From: Clostridia bacterium
GTDB lineage: Bacteria > Bacillota > Peptococcia > DRI-13 > SM3-B62
Length of the DNA stretch: 64,000 bases
Direction of reading: 5' to 3'
Assembly: GCA_018433675.1 (NCBI GenBank)
Contig: JAHDQS010000009.1
Location: 1-64,000, forward strand
Shown: positions 59,191 to 64,000 of the stretch, one piece after another
How positions within the stretch are numbered: position 1 is the first letter of the stretch
Layout of the letters: every line of letters begins with the position of its first letter
The notes under the pieces: generated by a model
Database searches by the model: none
Told to the model about the DNA's origin: nothing
The model's input: only the letters and a program-made list of their open reading frames with translations
Made by a program: the position numbers and the translations under genes

Positions 59191-59258
59191 GGGCTCTTTT
59201 GGGAGCGCGCTTGACTGGCAGTCAAGAGGTCAGGGGTTCGATCCCCCTTAGCTCCACC
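59191..59258 (+). pseudogene. Damaged second copy of tRNA-Ala
   Basis: 59201-59261 repeats 58383-58443 at 59 of 61 positions. The two differences (C to T, G to A) fall on opposite arms of the anticodon stem, so pairing is kept (CTTGA/TCAAG). The 5' part (59191-59200) keeps GGGCT but lacks about 6 nt and the left D-arm strand, so a functional cloverleaf cannot form. A terminator follows. Either a decayed tandem tRNA or an integration duplicate. Confidence 0.8.
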
Positions 59259-59273
59259 AAAACGAAATTTAAG

Positions 59274-59314
59274 CAAAAGGACTTGATCTCTCGTGGATTT
59301 AGTCCTTTTGTTTG
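59274..59314 (+). terminator. Terminator after the damaged tRNA copy
   Basis: CAAAAGGACT (59274-59283) pairs with AGTCCTTTTG (59301-59310), followed by TTTG. It suggests this locus was once a transcribed tRNA gene. Confidence 0.7.
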
Positions 59315-59347
59315 TGTAATACTTATAATAATCAATGTAAAAAGCTC

Positions 59348-59400
59348 TTTGCATTCTTGATTTTAATATATATAATAAATGTAAAGACTTATTTACATTT
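59348..59400 (+). promoter_or_regulatory. Promoter and operator of the membrane protein-XRE pair
   Basis: TTTGCA (59348-59353), 17 nt, TATAAT (59371-59376), then AAATGTAA (59377-59384) and its exact inverted copy TTACATTT (59393-59400) across the predicted start. Likely bound by the XRE protein encoded downstream. Confidence 0.65.
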
Positions 59401-59411
59401 GGAGGTATATC

Positions 59412-59771
59412 ATGAAATCGTTTTTTTCAAAATTAGGCTTTCGTAAAATGGATGAAATGGAGAAAGATATTGCCCTTAAAGCACAAAGAAATGCTTTGAT
59501 TTATGTTTTATTGGTTTTAGTGACATGGTCTTTTTATGAATCTTTCAAGGTGTATACACAGCACACACCTCTCAATTCAGCACCCAGCTTTTTATTAGTA
59601 ACTACGAGTCTTGTACTAATTTTATCACAACTCGTGTTACAAAAAAGAGTTGTAAAAGGTGATGATGAATATAAAGATACTACTCCAATTTTAAAAATTA
59701 TCGTAGTAGGTATAATTGTTGCTGCAATTATTATTTCAATTGGCGCTTGGATAGTCTTGTCAGGGATATAA
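59412..59771 (+). CDS. Small membrane protein paired with XRE regulator
   Basis: 119 residues with three hydrophobic segments (NALIYVLLVLVTWSFYESF, PSFLLVTTSLVLILSQLVLQ, ILKIIVVGIIVAAIIISIG) and a charged N-terminus. Membrane proteins of this kind often accompany a one-domain XRE repressor in Firmicutes and may sense envelope conditions; function not known. GGAGGTAT before ATG. The XRE gene starts 4 nt after its stop. Confidence 0.75.
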   Translation: MKSFFSKLGFRKMDEMEKDIALKAQRNALIYVLLVLVTWSFYESFKVYTQHTPLNSAPSFLLVTTSLVLILSQLVLQKRVVKGDDEYKDTTPILKIIVVGIIVAAIIISIGAWIVLSGI

Positions 59772-59775
59772 AAAA

Positions 59776-59967
59776 ATGAAGAATAGTATAAAGAAATTAA
59801 GAAAAGACAAAGGTTTACGACAAGAAGATATGGCTGTTTCATTAAATGTCTCAAGGCAAACAATAATTGCAATAGAAAACAACAAATACAATCCTACGCT
59901 GGAATTGGCTATGAAAATGGCCAGATTATTGGATACAACCATAGAGGAATTATTTATTTTAGAGTAA
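59776..59967 (+). CDS. XRE-family transcriptional regulator
   Basis: 63 residues, a single helix-turn-helix domain (IKKLRKDKGLRQEDMAVSL, SRQTIIAIENNKYNP, LDTTIEELF). Small XRE proteins of this group usually repress their own two-gene operon; the palindrome AAATGTAA-N8-TTACATTT at the operon start is a good candidate site. Immediately after the membrane protein gene. Confidence 0.88.
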   Translation: MKNSIKKLRKDKGLRQEDMAVSLNVSRQTIIAIENNKYNPTLELAMKMARLLDTTIEELFILE

Positions 59968-60265
59968 CTTCTTGATTTGAGCATAAATTCGTAGCAAAAT
60001 GACGGCCTCTTTTATTACCTAACTTCTTATGGCAAACCCTGCAGAAAGCAGGGTTATATTTATATATGATAGAAATAGAAGGCAGCGAACCCTTCGGAGG
60101 GTTTGGAGGTGTCCCTCATATATTGATAAAAAAATGATTTGCTGATCTTGCATTACAGCGGAGCGGCTTCTGTTATATTGCAATGACTTAGCTTGGTGCG
60201 CGATAAAATATAATCCGCATTTTTCTGTGGAGTTGATTGGTATTGTTGAAAGTAGGTAGGGATAT
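59968..60265. other. Degraded intergenic region with hairpins
   Basis: No gene supported. AACCCTGC (60035-60042) with GCAGGGTT (60048-60055) may end the XRE transcript. AACCCT (60088-60093) with AGGGTT (60098-60103) forms a second, tight hairpin. The rest resembles decayed coding DNA before the DUF11 fragment. Confidence 0.5.
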
Positions 60266-60533
60266 GGAATTATTGCTACCGATGTGTTGACGCCGCTTGT
60301 GGGTATGCAATATGACAGGGGTGGATTTAACCGCTACTTACAGTGGTTCCCTGGCAGCAGGTGCCAGCGTTAGCTTCATTATTACCGGCACTCTAACTGG
60401 AAGTGTAGGAGGTACTGTGACCAACACCGCAACTGTCAGCACAGGCGATACTGATCCTAATCTTAGTAATAATTCGGACACTGGGACCACCTTTTCACAG
60501 ATCAAAAATATTGTAAATAAAGATTGCCTGTAG
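60266..60533 (+). pseudogene. Frameshifted DUF11-repeat adhesin fragment
   Basis: Two halves of one DUF11 repeat occur in different frames. From 60266 reads GIIATDVLTPLVG, matching the start of a DUF11 unit. From about 60309 the other frame reads VDLTATYSGSLAAGASVSF and later TVTNTATVSTGDTDPNLSNN, the typical end. A shift plus short deletion between them, no ribosome site and no signal peptide indicate the remnant of a large surface protein. Confidence 0.65.
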
Positions 60534-60822
60534 AGATTAAAGTATATCAATGCACGGTTTAGTTATTTTTTTTGTTAATTTTGTTCCAGGTGATATTTTT
60601 GAAGTCTACAGGTACGTCATCTTTTTTGTATCCTCAAGTCACGTAGAGACTTAATAGAAGATACAACATGGAGATAAGGCTCCTTTTATTTTGGGGTAGT
60701 GTTTATTAAATGACGTTGATAATTGTTTGACATTTTGTTTGAAACGTTGACATCAGAAAGGCAATGCAACGGGGTAAAAAATGGTATAATAATAGGGTAT
60801 TTTGAATAAAGGGGTTATGCTC

Positions 60823-61551
60823 ATGAACCAACGCTTATTGGGACAATTGCTGGAAGAAAAGGAAATGAAGCTCAAAGGTGGTTTGTACCATCAGACGCAG
60901 ATTAAGCTTGCGTATAATTCTAACCGGATTGAAGGCAGCTGCCTTTCTGAAGAGCAGACCCGGTATATTTACGAAACAAATACAGTAAATTTTGGACAGG
61001 ATGAAGCGGCAAGTGTCGATGATATCATTGAAACTGTCAATCATTTTTCCTGTTTTGACTATATGCTTGTCCATGCGGATGACGAACTGACGGAAGATGT
61101 GATTAAGGAGTTTCACAGGCTTTTGAAACGGAACACATCCGATGAACGCAAAGAATGGTTCCGAGTCGGGGACTACAAGACCAGACCAAACGTGGTCGGC
61201 GATATGGCAACAACGGCACCTGCAAAAGTCAGCGATGAAATGCAAAAACTGCTTACTGATTATCATCAAAAAGGAAACATCACAATAGAAAACATAGTAG
61301 ATTTTCATTACAGATTTGAAAGCATACATCCTTTTCAGGATGGTAATGGAAGGGTAGGCCGTATCATTATGTTTAAAGAGTGCTTACAGAATAATATCAT
61401 GCCTTTTATCATTGACCAGGAGCATAAATTGTTCTATTATCGCGGCCTTAAGGAGTATAAAACGGAAAAAGGGTATCTCATGGATACTTGCCTGGCGGCA
61501 CAAGATCAATACGAAGCAATGGTTTCATATTTCTTTCCGGATATTAAATAA
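60823..61551 (+). CDS. Fic-domain protein with N-terminal inhibitory helix
   Basis: About 242 residues. Fic motif HPFQDGNGRVGR near residue 172 for AMP (or other nucleotide) transfer to a target protein. The inhibitory motif [S/T]xxxE[G/N] occurs as SNRIEGS near residue 29, so it is a class II, self-inhibited Fic. ATG 60823 has AAAGGGG 8 nt upstream, and a TATAAT lies at 60785-60790. Target unknown; no partner antitoxin gene (class I) is next to it. Confidence 0.9.
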   Translation: MNQRLLGQLLEEKEMKLKGGLYHQTQIKLAYNSNRIEGSCLSEEQTRYIYETNTVNFGQDEAASVDDIIETVNHFSCFDYMLVHADDELTEDVIKEFHRLLKRNTSDERKEWFRVGDYKTRPNVVGDMATTAPAKVSDEMQKLLTDYHQKGNITIENIVDFHYRFESIHPFQDGNGRVGRIIMFKECLQNNIMPFIIDQEHKLFYYRGLKEYKTEKGYLMDTCLAAQDQYEAMVSYFFPDIK

Positions 61552-61599
61552 TCCGGTTCGAGTTGGTATTCAAAGTATTTGAGAGAGGAGTTAGAGGTC

Positions 61600-62448
61600 A
61601 TGAAATCAGAAAGTGAGGAAAACAAGGTTTCAGAAAACATTGAAGCAACAGAAGAGAAAAATACAATAATTAGTCAAGAAAATGTTGCAAGTAAAAGTCC
61701 GAATATTAGAACGGAGGCTTTCTTAAGGGTAAGGGATTATCTATTAATTTTACTCGTTTTTGCTATACCCCTTGTCAATATTATTGCAATCTTAAAATGG
61801 TCTTTCAGTAAGGGTATCAATGTCAACAAACGGAATTTTGCCCGGGCCGCTCTCATTCTTAGCATAGTGGCTGTCATGATTATAACAGCATCCACTATGC
61901 TGTTTAAACCTGACCGGCCATCGGAGTGGGCAGAAAAGGAGGTAACGGCGGCACTTGTTAATGGGCTTGTACCGGGAGGATTCACAAGAAACTATGGGCA
62001 AGGAATCACCCGCCAAGAAGCAGTTGATCTTATGGTAAGGGTTTATGAAAAAGCAAAACAAGAGACAATCGAACCTGCAGACCCCCAGCTGATTAAAGAT
62101 ACTGAAAATGAAGCCGTACTCAAGGCGGCTGCTTTGGGAATTGTTACGGTTACTTCCGGGGAAATGGTTGAGTTCAGGCCTGATGATATTATTTCCAGGC
62201 AGGAAATGGCTGTTTTTATGCTGAGAACCGCATTGGCCGTGAAACCCAAACAAAACTTCGATACAAAAGCGCAGGTTAGCTTTGCTGACGCTGATGAGAT
62301 TCAAAGTTGGGCCCAAGAAGGCATCCATTTTGCCTTTAATAATAAAATCTTCAGCTCTTATGAAGAAAGAATAGCCCCCGCCATGACCCTGAACAGGGAA
62401 GAGGGTATCATATGTGCACAAAGACTTTACGAAGTATTGGCAAGGTAA
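61600..62448 (+). CDS. Membrane-anchored S-layer homology (SLH) protein
   Basis: About 282 residues. A charged N-terminal segment is followed by two membrane helices (YLLILLVFAIPLVNIIAIL, ALILSIVAVMIITASTML), then three SLH-like repeats from about residue 105: WAEKEVTAALVNGLVPG with ITRQEAVDLMVRVY, ENEAVLKAAALGIVT with ISRQEMAVFMLRTAL, and FADADEIQSWAQEGIHFAF. SLH domains bind secondary cell-wall polymers. The fold order (membrane first, SLH outside) is less usual than in S-layer proteins. GAGGAGTTAGAGGTC precedes ATG 61600; next gene 13 nt on. Confidence 0.8.
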   Translation: MKSESEENKVSENIEATEEKNTIISQENVASKSPNIRTEAFLRVRDYLLILLVFAIPLVNIIAILKWSFSKGINVNKRNFARAALILSIVAVMIITASTMLFKPDRPSEWAEKEVTAALVNGLVPGGFTRNYGQGITRQEAVDLMVRVYEKAKQETIEPADPQLIKDTENEAVLKAAALGIVTVTSGEMVEFRPDDIISRQEMAVFMLRTALAVKPKQNFDTKAQVSFADADEIQSWAQEGIHFAFNNKIFSSYEERIAPAMTLNREEGIICAQRLYEVLAR

Positions 62449-62461
62449 GGAGGTGTATAGT

Positions 62462-63838
62462 ATGACTGCAAAAAAATACATATTCTTGATTGGCTTTCTG
62501 CTTATCGGCATCTTTGTTAACGGTAATCTGCTGGCAGCAAATACGCCTGAAGTTACAATAGACGAGATTATTGGAACTTGGGAGGGTACTGTGACCACCG
62601 AGTTGGCGGAAGGAGACCTGGACCCGGAGTCTGTAAAGAGTATCGGTTACGGTGAGACCACGGTCATGTTTACAAAAGCTATGAACAGTGATGTTATTGC
62701 CTTTCGGGGCATCAATTATTACGCCTCCGGCGCCATATTACACCCGGACGGAAAGGTGACGGCGAAACAGGAATTCACAAGCAATGTCGATCCGGCAAAA
62801 CCGGTTATTGCAGTTTACAGTATGGAGGGTACTATCGAACGGCAAAATGGGAAGTTGCTTTTAAAATGCAGGATGGAACACATTCAATATGAGTCACCCC
62901 ATGGCGGCGCTCACAGATGGGTCACCCATTTTACCGGAACTAAAGATACTACGGTAAAGGAGGCACCGGCTACGGAAAATAAACCGGAAACCAAAGAAGC
63001 TTCGAACCCTGTCACGGTTCCAGCCACAAAAGCACCTGTCGGTGAAACGCCGGACAAAACCGGTCAGCAGGCTGACACTGCAGCATCAAAGCAGGCGGAG
63101 AACAAGTCTGATGCACTCCGGACAAAAGAAGAGTTAGACCGGGAATGGCGTCAAAATTTTATGAAAAGGGATACTTCCGCGGAAATCCTGTTGACACCGG
63201 AAAATGCAGAGACTAAGGGAGATCCCTATGGGAGTACGATGGAAAATGCAACACCCCAAGGCAAAGGAACAGACCCTTTCGAGAGCACCATGGAAAACGT
63301 CGACCCGCAAAAGACCTCTATTTTTGAAATAATGCGCAGACCCCAGGGAGTCGATTTTTATTCGGCGAATGCGGAGGAAAACGAGGAATACGTGAACGGA
63401 GTGCTTTCCAGAACTGCGGATGTAGTTGCTCCTCCTGTGGGCGCGGGGATAGGTTTATGGAGTGATTTTGCCGATAATGTCAGGCGTGGAGACGGGATAA
63501 TCTTATCTGCGGGTAAGTCCTTCTCCGGTAATGCTATTTACGGCCTTACAGGTTTGGTTGGTTCCTCCATTGATTTGGTTACTTTTTCCGCGGGGGGCGA
63601 AAGCCAACACAGCCTTCAGGATGCGGTGAAGGGTAATATTAATCTGGTTTGGGATATCGTCACGAGGGTGGAAAAGGAAGAAAAGATAGCCAGAGCCCGG
63701 GACGGTTATTACAGCTACAAGCACAGGTATTATGATGGCAGCGCCGATTATTTCGATAATAAAAATCCCCAGGACCCCCGGGAACATGAACGGTTCAAGC
63801 ATGATGAGGTGGGCCCCGGAAATGATGCTTTCTATTAA
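62462..63838 (+). CDS. Secreted protein of unknown function
   Basis: About 458 residues, not recognised. N-terminal signal peptide (TAKKYIFLIGFLLIGIF, cut near LLAAN). Residues about 25-165 form a compact domain that resembles a small beta-rich module (IIGTWEGTVTTEL, RWVTHFTGTKD), then a low-complexity Thr/Pro/Ala-rich linker (about 165-225). Two near-identical segments follow: DPYGSTMENATPQ and DPFESTMENVDPQ. The end has a Gly-rich hydrophobic stretch (GAGIGLWSDF, AIYGLTGLVGSSIDLVTF) and a highly charged tail. AAGGAGGTG precedes ATG 62462. Likely cotranscribed with the SLH gene. Confidence 0.65.
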   Translation: MTAKKYIFLIGFLLIGIFVNGNLLAANTPEVTIDEIIGTWEGTVTTELAEGDLDPESVKSIGYGETTVMFTKAMNSDVIAFRGINYYASGAILHPDGKVTAKQEFTSNVDPAKPVIAVYSMEGTIERQNGKLLLKCRMEHIQYESPHGGAHRWVTHFTGTKDTTVKEAPATENKPETKEASNPVTVPATKAPVGETPDKTGQQADTAASKQAENKSDALRTKEELDREWRQNFMKRDTSAEILLTPENAETKGDPYGSTMENATPQGKGTDPFESTMENVDPQKTSIFEIMRRPQGVDFYSANAEENEEYVNGVLSRTADVVAPPVGAGIGLWSDFADNVRRGDGIILSAGKSFSGNAIYGLTGLVGSSIDLVTFSAGGESQHSLQDAVKGNINLVWDIVTRVEKEEKIARARDGYYSYKHRYYDGSADYFDNKNPQDPREHERFKHDEVGPGNDAFY

Positions 63839-63870
63839 ATGGTTGAAGATGCAATAAAGAGGAGAGATAG

Positions 63871-64000
63871 ATGGATAATACGGAGTACATGCAAAGGGTT
63901 AATCAGGCTGTTGACTACATTCACAAAAACCTGGACAAGAACCTGACGGTGGAAGAAATCGCAGATTATTGCCGCTTCTCGAGATTTTATTTCAACAGGA
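63871..64000 (+). CDS. AraC-family regulator, 3' end outside window
   Basis: Only about 43 codons are visible. They read like the first helix-turn-helix of AraC/XylS proteins (AVDYIHKNLDKNLTVEEIADYCRFSRFYFNR, shown here as LTVEEIADYC and FSRFYFNR). GAGGAGAGA precedes ATG 63871. In this group the DNA-binding part comes first and an effector-binding (GyrI-like) domain follows, but that part is not seen. Confidence 0.8.
   Translation, partial: MDNTEYMQRVNQAVDYIHKNLDKNLTVEEIADYCRFSRFYFNR

Noticed and set aside
59191-59258. Functional second tRNA-Ala
   Set aside because: The left strand of the D arm and part of the acceptor junction are missing, so a cloverleaf cannot form.
60727-60752. Two TTGACA boxes 20 bp apart upstream of fic as the promoter
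   Set aside because: The TATAAT at 60785 is 32 nt or more away, too far for sigma-A use; kept only as a curiosity.
61792-62598. 268-codon ORF opposite the SLH gene
   Set aside because: Antisense to two genes with signal, domain and ribosome-site support; the product has no recognisable features.
1-64000. CRISPR array or prophage
   Set aside because: No regularly spaced direct repeats with unique spacers, and no integrase, capsid, tail or terminase genes were seen.

Overview
The window looks like chromosomal DNA of an anaerobic, spore-forming Firmicute of the Clostridia (Peptococcaceae-like). This rests on a GerABC-type germinant receptor operon, very strong AGGAGG ribosome sites, sigma-A promoters, a Gram-positive LexA box, a PyrR-type attenuator, a class 1B dihydroorotate dehydrogenase (PyrK/PyrD) and butyrate kinase. 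No rRNA, CRISPR array, intact transposase or prophage was seen. Product names rest on motif recognition by eye; no database search was run.

Layout. 1-15.6 kb: a catabolic island with butyrate kinase (cut by the window edge), malic enzyme, a LarA-family racemase, a DeoR regulator, a tripartite tricarboxylate transporter (TctBCA, reverse strand), a 2-oxoacid dehydrogenase complex whose E2 is split into a catalytic protein and a free lipoyl domain, a sugar-isomerase-like TIM barrel, and an archaeal-type GAPDH plus archaeal-type PGK. A plausible reading is uptake of a carboxylate or sugar acid and ATP capture by acyl-phosphate chemistry. 15.6-25.5 kb: the pyrimidine operon pyrB-pyrC-carA-carB-pyrK-pyrD-pyrF-pyrE behind a PyrR attenuator. 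25.6-31.6 kb: two tandem DUF401 permeases, cysK, a YtqA-like radical SAM protein, a TPR protein, a cobalamin adenosyltransferase and a possible 43-residue ORF.

31.6-37 kb: trpE-G-D-C-F plus an ECF transporter S component, with no trpB or trpA. The leader carries eight (G/U)AG triplets at exact 5-nt spacing, the signature of a TRAP (MtrB) site, followed by a terminator and a possible antiterminator. A second such array overlaps the trpD ribosome-binding site. This is the most notable regulatory signal in the window. 37-39.7 kb: SOS-boxed dinB, a fumarylacetoacetate-hydrolase-family gene, a ferritin-like gene, and two of the three copies of a covarying palindrome whose ends read GGGGTCAGGCTTGAA.

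39.9-53.2 kb: gerA-gerB-gerC plus a small fourth gene (candidate D subunit), glutamate dehydrogenase, a LysM/peptidoglycan-binding protein, a membrane diguanylate cyclase, an MBL-fold hydrolase, QueT, moaA, moaC, a MOSC-MogA fusion and a family 2 glycosyltransferase. 53.4-58.4 kb: pspC, yhbY, proB, nadD, an RRM protein, yqeK, rsfS, a methyltransferase and tRNA-Ala(GGC). 58.4-64 kb: accessory DNA with a Phd/ParE toxin-antitoxin pair between tRNA-Ala and a damaged second copy of it, a membrane protein/XRE pair, a decayed DUF11 adhesin fragment, a Fic protein, an SLH protein, a secreted protein of unknown function and the start of an AraC-type regulator.
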